This document shows, in pieces, positions 10,945-22,077 of a stretch of 64,000 nt of DNA (within the stretch, counting starts at the first letter, position 1; each line of letters starts with the position of its first letter). The translations under genes and the position numbers were made by a program. Where the stretch lies: contig OZ237764.1 of the NCBI GenBank assembly GCA_965178125.1, positions 620,001 through 684,000 on the forward strand, written 5' to 3'. Under the pieces are notes generated by a model. The model was not told the DNA's origin. It did no database searches and saw only the letters and a program-made list of their open reading frames with translations. The stretch is from Bilabrum cf. latius (Eukaryota; Bigyra: Bicosoecida; Bigyra; Bicosoecida).

Positions 10945-13655
10945 ATGAATAATAAAAACCTCGTTAGTTTCCCCATCAAGCACAATCAAAAAATACCTGA
11001 TGTTAAAAGCTGGCGATATCTCACCAAACCCGAGCCTAAACGATTTAATAATCAGAATATGGCAATTATCACCGGAGAAATTAATAATATAACCGTGTTT
11101 GATATTGATTCATATAAATGGAGCGATAAGAAGGAGCATTTATTCATCAAGAAATTTTCAGATGACTTTGTGAAGCGGTTCAACACATTCACGGTTAAAA
11201 CAGCGGGTGGAGGGTATCATTTATATTTTAAATATGATTAGAATATATTAACTACCACCAATAGAGATATTGACGTTGATATTCGTAATGATGGGGCTTA
11301 TGTAGTGGCACCACCAAGTGGCATAAATGGGTCAAAATACGAAGTTATTAATAATGTAGAAATAAAAAAATGTCCTAAGGAGCTTTATAAATTTTATGAA
11401 AAGTATATTATTAAATCCTCTAAGAAATCCAACGTAAAAGGGGCGAGTAAAAGGATATCAAAAATTGATAATCAAGATGTGAATAACTGTATGATGAAAT
11501 TCATTTTAAATGGTAAAGACTGGTCAATTATATTAAATAGATTAGATAAGAAATATTTAAATAATTATAGTGATTGGTATAAAGCAACCCTAGCGAGTAA
11601 ATATTTAGGATTTAAGAAGGAATGGTAGGAGTGGAGCAAGAAGGGCAATAAATACGACTACCACAAAAATAACAAGGTGTGGAACTCTATCCATTATTTT
11701 GATAAGTTAAAAACCTTTAATTTAGTTAATTCAATAATTTAGAATGATAAAAGTTTAAAGGCATTTGTGAAAGATAAGTATATTTCAAAGTGTTATTATC
11801 GTCCTTATGACGAGAATATTAACGGGTATACAGAAATTAATAAACCTAAATTAGATGATATAGAGAAGCCCGAACGATTTTTTAAATATGAATATAATTA
11901 TGTGGTAAAAAGTGATACAGGAACAGGTAAAACAACAGCATTTAAGAAATACATTAAACAGGTTCAAACGCCGTTCTTATCCATTGTATCCCGTGTATGT
12001 TTAGGCACAGAGCAATACGAGAGCTTTTTAAATGAAGATATTAAATGTGAGTTCTACCAGAATAAAACTTTTGATTTTGGATAGTCTCTTATTATTACGC
12101 CGGAAAGTATCCCCCAAATTGTGAATTATGATTTTTCTAAATACATCGTATTTTTGGATGAATTCAATAGTATTATAGAGCATATATTAAGTTCTACCAC
12201 GATGAATAATAATAGGGTTCTTGTATTATTTATTATTTTAAAAATGATCCGAACGTGTAAATAGTTTATTGCTGTAGATGCTGACATATCCCAGATAGCG
12301 ATGAAATTTTTAAAATGTGCTGGAGTAGAATTTAGCTTCATTAAGAATAAATATAAGCATTTTAAGGACGTAAAAGTATATTTTGAAAAAGACCAATAGA
12401 AATTTTACGATAAATTAAAAAGTGAAGATAAATTTATACTGGCGTGTGATAGCAAGAAGAACGCAGATACATTTTATAAAATGTTATGTAAAGATGGTAT
12501 AGAGGACGTTAAATTAATTACTAGTGATTTATTACCTGATGAGGATGTGAGCTTAGATAAATATGATAAAATTATATTTAGTCCTAAAGTCATTTACGGA
12601 TTAGATAGTGTAATGGAGCGCCCAGTGTATGGATTATATAAAGGAAAAACGATTCTACCGCCGTAGATGATGTAGCAACTGGCAAGATGTAGAAATCCCG
12701 AATATATGAATATATATTTTGAAGATGTAAAATCCATTTATCCAAGATATGAGAATTTAAAGGAGGTATAGACGACCTTAAATATGGAAATTAACGCATA
12801 GACAGATTTATATACTAAATTAGAAAAATACGAAAAAAGGATAATGTAGGAGAATGATATTGACATTGATATTTTTGAGGGAGAAGATGATGAAGAGATA
12901 GCCCATAAAGCAATGATAGAGGCATCATATAAGGTTTATTTACCACTCAAGAAATTATATAATTTCAAATGTGATACATACGAAACAAATAAATATATTC
13001 ATTTATAGCTTATTCTTAAAAACAGGGGTGCCGATGTATAGGTGGATAAGGAATTACCACAACGAATGAATAAATAGCAGATGAAAGAGGCGACAATGGA
13101 GATACTACAAGAATAGATTAATTCATTTGATGTAGAGAACGACCATATAAAAAGAAGAATTGAAATTTTAGGGCTACCAGAGATAGCCATAACGGAGGAT
13201 ATTAAAATGTTATTAATTGATAATTACAAATTAATGAATTATTTTAATTATGCTAATTTTAAGAGAAAAGATAAATATAAACTAATGACAGAATTAAAGG
13301 ATAGAAAGGATTTTAAGGATGAGAAAGCAAAAAGTACAAAGAATAAAATAATCATATTGTAGGAGATGTTATAGACGCTTAAATTGAATAAATTTGATTT
13401 AAGTTATACACGTAAAAATGAGAAATCCATTAAATATATAGAAATGGGTAAAAGATATGTAGAAGTAAGCGGGGCGAGATTATAGAAGCCAATAGAAACC
13501 GATAGTGAATTACACGGGGCAATAGTAAAATTATATAAGTAGTTATTTGGAAATATCAAAACCTCCTGGAGTATGGGGAATAAAAAGGATAAAAAGGATA
13601 GAGAATTAAGAATTAAATTCACCAAGGAGAAAGAATTATTTGATGAAGTTTATTA
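10945..13655 (+). pseudogene. Primase-polymerase fused to origin-binding-type SF2 helicase, 5' part (element 1)
   Basis: The frame stays open for about 900 codons across about 19 TAGs. Residues 1-160 resemble an archaeo-eukaryotic primase (PrimPol) domain: MAIITGEINNITVFDID, TFTVKTAGGGYHLYFKYD, DIDVDIRNDGAYVVAPPSG. Residues about 325-640 resemble the herpesvirus UL9-type origin-binding helicase family: Walker A VVKSDTGTGKTTAF, Walker B IVFLDEFNS, FIAVDADISQ and motif VI QQLARCRN. The rest is Lys/Glu-rich and helical. It should prime and unwind viral DNA. The gene is cut at codon VY by the satellite element; the last 22 codons lie at 20134-20199. As it stands the truncated product would end at TAA 13654-13656, losing only the tail, so it may still work. 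Confidence 0.8.
13651..13655. repeat. Target-site duplication of the satellite element (left), TATTA
   Basis: TATTA here and TATTA at 20134-20138 flank the GC-rich insert. Deleting the insert plus one copy restores GTT-TAT-TAG-TAT-CCC in the primase-helicase frame, which then continues to a TAA at 20199. Confidence 0.85.
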
Positions 13656-13849
13656 ATGCTAACGCCGAATGGGGTTCGGGGTTGATGTGGCGATGCGTTC
13701 GAGACTCGAACACAGGCTCCGGTCTACCAACGCGAGGTTGCAACCGCCAGTGCGACCAGCAGCTTGCGAGGCATTCCCTCGTCTCCTTCCTTAGGGAAGG
13801 GGGCGGGGCAGCGCGGCAGTGGCCGTTCCGGCTCATGCCGTTGTTTTGT
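13656..13849 (-). repeat. Block A, copy 1, with tRNA-like box motifs on the minus strand
   Basis: The 194 bp block repeats at 19771-19964 with the same length and near identity. On the minus strand TGGTCGCACTGG resembles a pol III A box and GTTCGAGTCTC (13701-13711) resembles a B box, 47 bp apart. A full tRNA cloverleaf does not fold by eye. This may be a tRNA-derived SINE-like piece or chance. Confidence 0.5.
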
Positions 13850-14377
13850 TTAGTATTTATGTTCGGTTTGGTGCTCACACGGGTAGTGCTTAACGCCGTG
13901 TCAACTATCGCGCGTGTCCATGTGGGTCCGTTCGGCCTACATCGTGCATCCATCCTCGGCCTACTTGGCGCTCCAGTGGATCCGAACCAATATTTACTTC
14001 GATGTGATCCATCTTTCTCGGCACATCGATGGGACTTCGGTCCGTTGGGCTCGGCTGCTGCTTGCGCCACGGTCTCCCGGGTGTGTGCTCGCCGATGGCA
14101 TTTTCGCGCGATCTCTGCGTCCCTCCCTTTCGTACTTGTTCCTACGCACGGCCATGCATGTAGAAACATATTCAAATGGTTCGATCTTACGGTTTTCCGA
14201 CGACCCAGCCTTTCCGTTGGCGAGGCGCGCTCCGCTTTTCCGGTCGCACCTCGAAAGCAACCACTTTCGGCCAGATCAGCCATCGTACCAGGATACAGCA
14301 CGATTTGCACCTATCGAGTGACTGATCATTTGAATTGTGCAGGGTGGGCACGTAGTCAGCTTGGACTCCATCGTCCT

Positions 14378-17300
14378 CTGGCTGCCGACGACAGCAGGCT
14401 CGGTGAGCCTTCGTCATCGTCCAGACAACCCTGCAGCTCGCACCAGGCGTGCGTGCAGGAGGTCGAAGCGAGCAGCGCGGTGTGGCGCAGCTCGTAGACG
14501 GAGGCCGGCCTGGAGCCTGGTCGGTTGACGCAGCATCAGTGGTGGGCTGGTGCTGTGTCTTGCGCGGGTGCCGGAGCTTGGCCACGGTGGCCTGCTGCTC
14601 CCTGCGCCCCACGCGCAGTTCCTCCCGCTCCGGCGGATGAGTCAGCAGTGGCACGTTGCCACCGGCTGACGACGACAGCAGGCTCGGTGAGCCTTCGTCA
14701 TCGTCCAGAAAACCCTGCAGCTCGCACCAGGCGTGCGTGCAGGAGGTCGAAGCGAGCAGCGCGGTGTGGCGCAGCTCGTAGACGGAGGCCGGCCTGGAGC
14801 CTGGTCGGTTGACGCAGCATCAGTGGTGGGCTGGTGCTGTGTCTTTGCGCGGGTGCCGGAGCTTGGCCACGATGGCCTGCTGCTCCCTGCGCCCCACGCG
14901 CAGTTCCTCCCGCTCCGGCGGATGAGTCAGCAGTGGCACGTTGCCACCGGCTGACGACGACAGCAGGCTCGGTGAGCCTTCGTCATCGTCCAGAAAACCC
15001 TGCAGCTCGCACCAGGCGTGCGTGCAGGAGGTCGAAGCGAGCAGCGCGGTGTGGCGCAGCTCGTAGACGGAGGCCGGCCTGGAGCCTGGTCGGTTGCCGC
15101 AGCATCAGTGGTGGGCTGGTGCTGTGTCTTGCGCGGGTGCCGGAGCCTGGCCACGATGGCCTGCTGCTCCCTGCGCCCACGCGCAGTTCCTCCCGCTCCG
15201 GCGGATGAGTCAGCAGTGGCACGTTGCCACCGGCTGACGACGACAGCAGGCTCGGTGAGCCTTCGTCATCGTCCAGAAAACCCTGCAGCTCGCACCAGGC
15301 GTGCGTGCAGGAGGTCGAAGCGAGCAGCGCGGTGTGGCGCAGCTCGTAGACGGAGGCCGGCCTGGAGCCTGGTCGGTTGACGCAGCATCAGTGGTGGGCT
15401 GGTGCTGTGTCTTGCGCGGGTGCCGGAGCTTGGCCACGATGGCCTGCTGCTCCCTGTGCCCCACGCGCAGTTCCTCCCGCTCCGGCGGATGAGTCAGCAG
15501 TGGCGCGTTGCCACCGGCTGACGACGACAGCAGGCTCGGTGAGCCTTCGTCATCGTCCAGAAAACCCTGCAGCTCGCACCAGGCGTGCGTGCAGGAGGTC
15601 GAAGCGAGCAGCGCGGTGTGGCGCAGCTCGTAGACGGAGGCCGGCCTGGAGCCTGGTCGGTTGCCGCAGCATCAGTGGTGGGCTGGTGCTGTGTCTTGCG
15701 CGGGTGCCGGAGCTGGGCCACGATGGCCTGCTGCTCCCTGCGCCCCACGCGCAGTTCCTCCCGCTCCGGCGGATGAGTCAGCAGTGGCACGTTGCCACCG
15801 GCTGACGACGACAGCAGGCTCGATGAGCCTTCGTCATCGTCCAGAAAACCCTGCAGCTCGCACCAGGCGTGCGTGCAGGAGGTCGAAGCGAGCAGCGCGG
15901 TGTGGCGCAGCTCGTAGACGGAGGCCGGCCTGGAGCCTGGTCGGTTGACGCAGCATCAGTGGTGGGCTGGTGCTGTGCCTTGCGCGGGTGCCGGAGCCTC
16001 GCCACGATGGCCTGCTGCTCCCTGCGCCCCACGCGCAGTTCCTCCCGCTCCGGCGGATGAGTCAGCAGTGGCACGTTGCCACCGGCTGACGACGACAGCA
16101 GGCTCGATGAGCCTTCGTCATCGTCCAGAAAACCCTGCAGCTCGCACCAGGCGTGCGTGCAGGAGGTCGAAGCGAGCAGCGCGGTGTGGCGCAGCTCGTA
16201 GACGGAGGCCGGCCTGGAGCCTGGTCGGTTGACGCAGCATCAGTGGTGGGCTGGTGTTGTGTCTTGCGTGGGTGCCGGAGCCTGGCCACGGTGGCCTGCT
16301 GCTCCCTGCGCCCCACGCGCAGTTCCTCCCGCTCCGGCGGATGAGTCAGCAGTGGCACGTTGCCACCGGCTGACGACGACAGCAGGCTCGGTGAGCCTTC
16401 GTCATCGTCCAGAAAACCCTGCAGCTCGCACCAGGCGTGCGTGCAGGAGGTCGAAGCGAGCAGCGCGGTGTGGCGCAGCTCGTAGACGGAGGCCGGCCTG
16501 GAGCCTGGTCGGTTGACGCAGCATCAGTGGTGGGCTGGTGCTGTGTCTTTGCGCGGGTGCCGGAGCTTGGCCACGATGGCCTGCTGCTCCCTGCGCCCCA
16601 CGCGCAGTTCCTCCCGCTCCGGCGGATGAGTCAGCAGTGGCACGTTGCCACCGGCTGACGACGACAGCAGGCTCGGTGAGCCTTCGTCATCGTCCAGAAA
16701 ACCCTGCAGCTCGCACCAGGCGTGCGTGCAGGAGGTCGAAGCGAGCAGCGCGGTGTGGCGCAGCTCGTAGACGGAGGCCGGCCTGGAGCCTGGTCGGTTG
16801 ACGCAGCATCAGTGGTGGGCTGGTGCTGTGTCTTGCGCGGGTGCCGGAGCCTGGCCACGATGGCCTGCTGCTCCCTGCGCCCCACGCGCAGTTCCTCCCG
16901 CTCCGGCGGATGAGTCAGCAGTGGCACGTTGCCACCGGCTGACGACGACAGCAGGCTCGGTGAGCCTTCGTCATCGTCCAGAAAACCCTGCAGCTCGCAC
17001 CAGGCGTGCGTGCAGGAGGTTGAAGCGAGCAGCGCGGTGTGGCGCAGCTCGTAGACGGAGGCCGGCCTGGAGCCTGGTCGGTTGCCGCAGCATCAGTGGT
17101 GGGCTGGTGCTGCGTCTTTGCGCGGGTGCCGGAGCTTGGCCACGATGGCCTGCTGCTCCCTGCGCCCCACGCGCAGTTCCTCCCGCTCCGGCGGATGAGT
17201 CAGCAGTGGCACGTTGCCACCGACTGACGACGACAGCAGGCTCGGTGAGCCTTCGTCATCGTCCAGAAAACCCTGCAGCTCGCACCAGGCGTGCGTGCAG

Positions 17301-19215
17301 GAGGTCGAAGCGAGCAGCGCGGTGTGGCGCAGCTCGTAGACGGAGGCCGGCCTGGAGCCTGGTCGGTTGACGCAGCATCAGTGGTGGGCTGGTGCTGTGT
17401 CTTGCGCGGGTGCCGGAGCCTGGCCACGGTGGCCTGCTGCTCCCTGCGCCCCACGCGCAGTTCTCCCGCTCCGGCGGATGAGTCAGCAGTGGCACGTTGC
17501 CACCGGCTGACGACGACAGCAGGCTCGGTGAGCCTTCGTCATCGTCCAGAAAACCCTGCAGCTCGCACCAGGCGTGCGTGCAGGAGGTCGAAGCGAGCAG
17601 CGCGGTGTGGCGCAGCTCGTAGACGGAGGCCGGCCTGGAGCCTGGTCGGTTGACGCAGCATCAGTGGTGGGCTGGTGCTGTGTCTTTGCGCGGGTGCCGG
17701 AGCTTGGCCACGATGGCCTGCTGCTGCCTGCGCCCCACGCGCAGTTCTCCCGCTCCGGCGAATGAGTCAGCAGTGGCACGTTGCCACCGACTGACGACGA
17801 CAGCAGGCTCGGTGAGCCTTCGTCATCGTCCAGAAAACCCTGCAGCTCGCACCAGGCGTGCGTGCAGGAGGTCGAAGCGAGCAGCGCGGTGTGGCGCAGC
17901 TCGTAGACGGAGGCCGGCCTGGAGCCTGGTCGGTTGCCGCAGCATCAGTGGTGGGCTGGTGCTGTGTCTTGCGCGGGTGCCGGAGCCTGGCCACGATGGC
18001 CTGCTGCTCCCTGCGCCCCACGCGCAGTTCTCCCGCTCCGGCGGATGAGTCAGCAGGGGCACGTTGCCACCGACTGACGACGACAGCAGGCTCGGTGAGC
18101 CTTCGTCATCGTCCAGAAAACCCTGCAGCTCGCACCAGGCGTGCGTGCAGGAGGTCGAAGCGAGCAGCGCGGTGTGGCGCAGCTCGTAGACGGAGGCCGG
18201 CCTGGAGCCTGGTCGGTTGACGCAGCATCAGTGGTGGGCTGGTGCTGTGTCTTTGCGCGGGTGCCGGAGCTTGGCCACGATGGCCTGCTGCTCCCTGCGC
18301 CCCACGCGCAGTTCCTCCCGCTCCGGCGGATGAGTCAGCAGTGGCACGTTGCCACCGGCTGACGACGACAGCAGGCTCGGTGAGCCTTCGTCATCGTCCA
18401 GAAAACCCTGCAGCTCGCACCAGGCGTGCGTGCAGGAGGTTGAAGCGAGCAGCGCGGTGTGGCGCAGCTCGTAGACGGAGGCCGGCCTGGAGCCTGGTCG
18501 GTTGACGCAGCATCAGTGGTGGGCTGGTGCTGTGTCTTTGCGCGGGTGCCGGAGCTTGGCCACGATGGCCTGCTGCTCCCTGCGCCCCACGCGCAGTTCC
18601 TCCCGCTCCGGCGGATGAGTCAGCAGTGGCACGTTGCCACCGGCTGACGACGACAGCAGGCTCGGTGAGCCTTCGTCATCGTCCAGAAAACCCTGCAGCT
18701 CGCACCAGGCGTGCGTGCAGGAGGTCGAAGCGAGCAGCGCGGTGTGGCGCAGCTCGTAGACGGAGGCCGGCCTGGAGCCTGGTCGGTTGCCGCAGCATCA
18801 GTGGTGGGCTGGTGCTGTGTCTTGCGCGGGTGCCGGAGCTTGGCCACGGTGGCCTGCTGCTCCCTGCGCCCCACGCGCAGTTCCTCCCGCTCCGGCGGAT
18901 GAGTCAGCAGTGGCACGTTGCCACCGGCTGACGACGACAGCAGGCTCGGTGAGCCTTCGTCATCGTCCAGAAAACCCTGCAGCTCGCACCAGGCGTGCAT
19001 GCAGGAGGTCGAAGCGAGCAGCGCGGTGTGGCGCAGCTCGTAGACGGAGGCCGGCCTGGAGCCTGGTCGGTTGACGCAGCATCAGTGGTGGGCTGGTGCT
19101 GTGTCTTTGCGCGGGTGCCGGAGCCTGGCCACGATGGCCTGCTGCTCCCTGCGCCCACGCGCAGTTCTCCCGCTCCGGCGGATGAGTCAGCAGTGGCACG
19201 TTGCCATTGACTGAC
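14378..19215. repeat. Tandem satellite, about 17 units of 284 bp
   Basis: A 283-285 bp unit repeats with a spacing of 284 bp; for example GTGCGTGCAGGAGGTCGAAG recurs at 14449, 14733, 15018, 15301 and onward to about 18995. Units differ by a few substitutions and one-base indels (TCTTTGCG or TCTTGCG; TTCCTCC or TTCTCC; GTTGACG or GTTGCCG). Long ORFs appear in several frames, but the unit length is not a multiple of three, so they are shadows of G+C-rich repeats. One minus-strand frame within a unit looks protein-like (CELQGFLDDDEGSPSLLSSS, GGNVPLLTHPPERE), so the unit may derive from an amplified exon. Confidence 0.9.
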
Positions 19216-19622
19216 GCCCCCTCGTCAGGCTTGCTCCCTACATCCAGTAGTTTGGAGCACCCTGATTTCCCGCTTTGCGGATGAGTCACTGCGGGTATAT
19301 TCTCCGGCAGCTGACGATCTCTTGGGCCACATGGTTCCTCGCCCAGGAACAGGCATGTAGACACAGTGGTAGCCACTCCACTGGCCTACTTGCAGGTTCC
19401 CAATCGACTGGTTCTTCCACGGATGTCGCCGTACGTACCTCCTTTGGCACAACCCGACTGCATAGTCGATGAGTTGTGTCAACGGACTCAACGCCGGCGC
19501 GGTTTCGTCCCTGACCTACGGTCGTCGACTCGACTACCGCTATCATCGACTGTTTCCACACGTCCTACAGATGGTCCCGACAACCAGTCAACTTCAATGA
19601 TCAAGGCATGGCGATGTAAGAC

Positions 19623-19770
19623 TTGGCTGATAGTGGAGCGGACGCGCAACCGACGGTTCTGGTGCTTTCCAACCGACGTCGGCGCGCGGTCTGCTCAGAT
19701 TGGCCATGCTTTGCCCATGTCTTGATTGAACTGGAGACGAAGTGTGTCGAGTAAGCATCGTTGCATCATA
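19623..19770. repeat. Block B, copy 1
   Basis: About 147 bp beginning TTGGCTGATAGTGGAGCGG and ending GTAAGCATCGTTGCATCA. It recurs at 19985-20133 at the right end of the element. The two copies match throughout except for the last few bases at the junctions. Confidence 0.8.
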
Positions 19771-19964
19771 ATGCTAACGCCGAATGGGGTTCGGGGTTGA
19801 TGTGGCGATGCGTTCGAGACTCGAACACAGGCTCCGGTCTACCAACGCGAGGTTGCAACCGCCAGTGCGACCAGCAGCTTGCGAGGCATTCCCTCGTCTC
19901 CTTCCTTAGGGAAGGGGGCGGGGCAGCGCGGCAGTGGCCGTTCCGGCTCATGCCGTTGTTTTGT
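19771..19964 (-). repeat. Block A, copy 2
   Basis: This is the second copy of the 194 bp block, near identical to 13656-13849, including the box-like motifs. It directly follows block B copy 1 and is separated from block B copy 2 by only about 20 bp, which suggests an internally deleted short form in tandem with the long one. Confidence 0.8.
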
Positions 19965-19984
19965 CCCACCCTCCTCTCCCTGGT

Positions 19985-20133
19985 TTGGCTGATAGTGGAG
20001 CGGACGCGCAACCGACGGTTCTGGTGCTTTCCAACCGACGTCGGCGCGCGGTCTGCTCAGATTGGCCATGCTTTGCCCATGTCTTGATTGAACTGGAGAC
20101 GAAGTGTGTCGAGTAAGCATCGTTGCATCAAAA
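19985..20133. repeat. Block B, copy 2 (right end of the satellite element)
   Basis: Repeat of 19623-19770. It ends GTTGCATCAAAA and is followed directly by the right TATTA target duplication at 20134-20138, which fixes the right border of the element. Confidence 0.8.
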
Positions 20134-20199
20134 TATTAGTATCCCGAAATGAAGGACGTATACAAGGAATCCAACGAACGATTAGATTAGAATATTTAA
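20134..20199 (+). pseudogene. Primase-helicase, last 22 codons separated by the satellite element
   Basis: From the right copy of TATTA the helicase frame resumes: Tyr, Gln (TAG), then YPEMKDVYKESNERLD, Gln (TAG), Asn-Ile and TAA at 20197-20199. It is in phase with codon VY at 13650 when one TATTA is removed. It has no start of its own. Confidence 0.75.
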
Positions 20200-20257
20200 T
20201 ACCTTTTTTATGTGTTTAAAATAACTTAAACATTATATATTTATATAATATATAGTG

Positions 20258-20560
20258 ATGAGCGATATTTAGAGTTCAAGCAATACAGAGGAACAACCAA
20301 AAAATAATTATATGTAGGAATATTACAAAACAAACAAAGACAAATGGAATAAAAAATATTTAGCTAGAGGAAATGAAAAAGTTAAATGCGATGTGTGTGA
20401 TTGTTATTATAGAAGGAAGGACAGAACGAGACACGAACGAACAAAGAAACATCAAAAAAATCTTAAAGAACCAAAAAAAGATATACTAGAGGAATATATC
20501 AAGAAACTTAATCAAACCTTGCTTAATAGCGGGATTAAACCACCGGAGATATCAATTTAA
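20258..20560 (+). CDS. Small C2H2-like zinc finger protein (element 1)
   Basis: The 100-residue protein reads two TAGs as sense. Residues 38-60 form a zinc finger of the form C-x2-C-x-C, then RTRHERTKKH, so two Cys and two His can bind zinc. It is preceded by EYYKTNKDKWNKKY and followed by a Lys-rich helix. Element 2 has a counterpart at 43017-43289 with the same order (EYYRKNKEKLG, then CSCGG and SHHCRTKKH). Such small fingers in viruses usually bind DNA or RNA; the role here is unknown. The start follows a TATATAGTG box. Confidence 0.75.
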
Positions 20561-20600
20561 ATCTATCTATTTATTTATTTTTTATAAATAAAAAGATTTT

Positions 20601-21122
20601 TCAACCTTTAATAACCATCCAATTAGCCGACCAATCATTAGAGGAATTACCACCCGTTAAATGAATCGTAAATCCATCGGTTCCTGCTACTACGTGGGAA
20701 AATTCAACCGGCTCACTGGCGGGGGTGATTGTAGTAATAAAAACCAAATCACTAGAAGTCATACCCGGAACACTAGCAAATTCAGTAGCACCTCCACCAC
20801 TCCAAGTTACCCTTCCTTTATGCGCTACGGTGTTATTTGCTACTACTTCACCTTTTACGGTTAAATCACATTCGTGCCCGTCTTCATCAAAACTCATAAC
20901 TAAACCAGCAGATGCGGTATTGGCACCGAATCGTAAAGCTTCACCCGAAGTGATGTAAGAGATACCCTTACTGTCAAGATGTAATCCTGCGTTGCTAACA
21001 ACTACATCACTACTATTCACAACAGCATTTACATATAGACCACTACTATCTAATCTACCAGTTGCGACATTCTTACATTGAATAGATATATCATTAGGTT
21101 GCGATAATCTTGCTAAGCTCAT
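20601..21122 (-). CDS. Fibre-like virion surface protein (element 1)
   Basis: The 173-residue protein begins MSLARLSQPNDISIQC. The centre (SGEALRFGANTASAGLVMSF, then ECDLTVKGEV) matches element 2 at 48965-49456 (WGETVLRFGKNGASAGCQF, CDISLVGSF). The C-terminal half is beta-rich (FTIHLTGGNSSNDWSANWMV), as in trimeric fibre or tail-knob domains. That the pair sits with capsid genes in element 2 supports a virion surface role. The exact function, such as receptor binding, is inferred. It has no TAG and a standard TGA stop. Confidence 0.55.
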   Translation of the reverse strand: MSLARLSQPNDISIQCKNVATGRLDSSGLYVNAVVNSSDVVVSNAGLHLDSKGISYITSGEALRFGANTASAGLVMSFDEDGHECDLTVKGEVVANNTVAHKGRVTWSGGGATEFASVPGMTSSDLVFITTITPASEPVEFSHVVAGTDGFTIHLTGGNSSNDWSANWMVIKG

Positions 21123-21175
21123 TTTTTGTATATATAAATAAGAGAAAAACTAAAACTTATATCAAACCTATAATA

Positions 21176-21883
21176 TTAAACTTTCATTAATTTTTTAGCT
21201 CTATCTACGGCGTCCATAAAGCTATCTTTTAATGTTGGTTCATTCCATAATACAAACCTAGACCAAAAAGCGGGGGATTTATAGTCTTTAAAGTCTTCAT
21301 TTATTGAATGTCTTTTAATATAATTTTTCTTTTTACGGTTTGCTTCCTTCTCTCCATCTTTATTATAATATTGTATAAAGTCCATATAAGGGGTACCATC
21401 ATTCTTAATTCCACCAAAATGAACAGTAAACAGAATATTATTACCTTGAACTACTTTAATCATATATTTTTTAATTGATTTAGTTGATTTATATAAATTA
21501 AAAACTGGTTTAGGTCTAAATGATTTCACGTGTCCGTTATTAAATTTTTCCTTCATTGCTTCCTCTATTTCTTCCGTGTCTAATTCTCCAAAGGTTAAAG
21601 GGGTCTCTTTATTTATTCTTTTAGTGGGTCTATATATATCTCCTTTTTCCTAATATCCCTTTTCTCCCTTCTAATTCTTCCAATCCTCTAATTTCCACCT
21701 TCTTAAATTTTTCTATGCTTCATTTAATTTAATTTTATCATATGTCCCCCCTAGTTTTTTATATGATTTAAAGTATGCTAATGAACGATAAGCTGAAGGC
21801 TTTTTATACGTTCTATTTACTTTCTCAACTGCCTGACGCCATAATTTAGGACTATTAATATAACTAGGTATATTATCATTCAT
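21176..21883 (-). CDS. Protein with two domains shared with large DNA viruses (element 1)
   Basis: The 235-residue protein reads three TAGs as Gln. The N-terminal domain (INSPKLWRQAVEKVNRTY, KKPSAYRSLAYFKSYKKLGG, then LRRWKLEDW) and the C-terminal domain (KKKNYIKRHSINED, AFWSRFVLWNEPTLKDS) match patterns I know from proteins of nucleocytoplasmic large DNA viruses and polinton-like viruses. I do not recall a settled family name or function. Conservation of RH and FWSR-LWN-PT suggests a structured domain, possibly DNA-associated. It stands between the fibre-like gene and a small basic gene on the same strand. Confidence 0.65.
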
Positions 21884-21891
21884 CTATATAA

Positions 21892-22050
21892 TTAATAAAA
21901 TGATAATTTTTTAATAGCGTGAGCCGTTTTCTTTCTATATTCTTCATAGAGTCTTTTATTATTTGGATTCTTCATTAATTTATTTTTTACCTTCTTTAAT
22001 GCCTTCTTAATAGCATACTAAACAAAGATATTACTAATAATATTAATCAT
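21892..22050 (-). CDS. Small basic protein (element 1)
   Basis: This 52-residue Lys/Arg-rich ORF starts MINIISNIFVQYAIKKALKK and ends HAIKKLSFY at TAA, with one TAG as sense. A hydrophobic start and a basic helix are all that can be seen. It lies between two same-strand genes with 8 bp and 27 bp gaps, which fits the tight packing of this virus. Confidence 0.45.
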
Positions 22051-22077
22051 ATATTATATAATTAATAAATATTTAAT

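Larger units (their letters stand above)
13656..20133. mobile_element. GC-rich satellite-bearing host-type element inserted in the viral helicase gene
   Basis: The 6,478 bp insert has host-like high G+C and a 5 bp TATTA duplication. Its layout is block A (13656-13849), a spacer, about 17 tandem 284 bp units, a spacer, block B (19623-19770), then a second block A (19771-19964) joined almost directly to a second block B (19985-20133). So it reads as one long A-to-B copy followed by a short A-B copy with the middle removed. I see no transposase or reverse transcriptase, so it is probably non-autonomous. The ends show only a weak inverted match (ATGCTAACG against GATGCAACG). Its class is not determined. 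Confidence 0.75.

Noticed and set aside
9811-13655. Reading the many in-frame TAGs as pseudogene decay
   Set aside because: Decay would also bring TAA, TGA and frameshifts. Across more than 30 viral genes only TAG interrupts the frames, and TAG sits at conserved Gln positions.
13690-13765. A functional tRNA gene on the minus strand in block A
   Set aside because: A- and B-box-like motifs exist, but the T-arm stem does not pair properly and no acceptor stem was found by eye.
14400-19200. Dozens of 60-190 residue ORFs on both strands (for example those starting MRAGGRSEQ or MPLLTHPPER)
   Set aside because: They repeat with the 284 bp satellite, shift frame from unit to unit and come from G+C-rich composition. 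None is supported as a gene.
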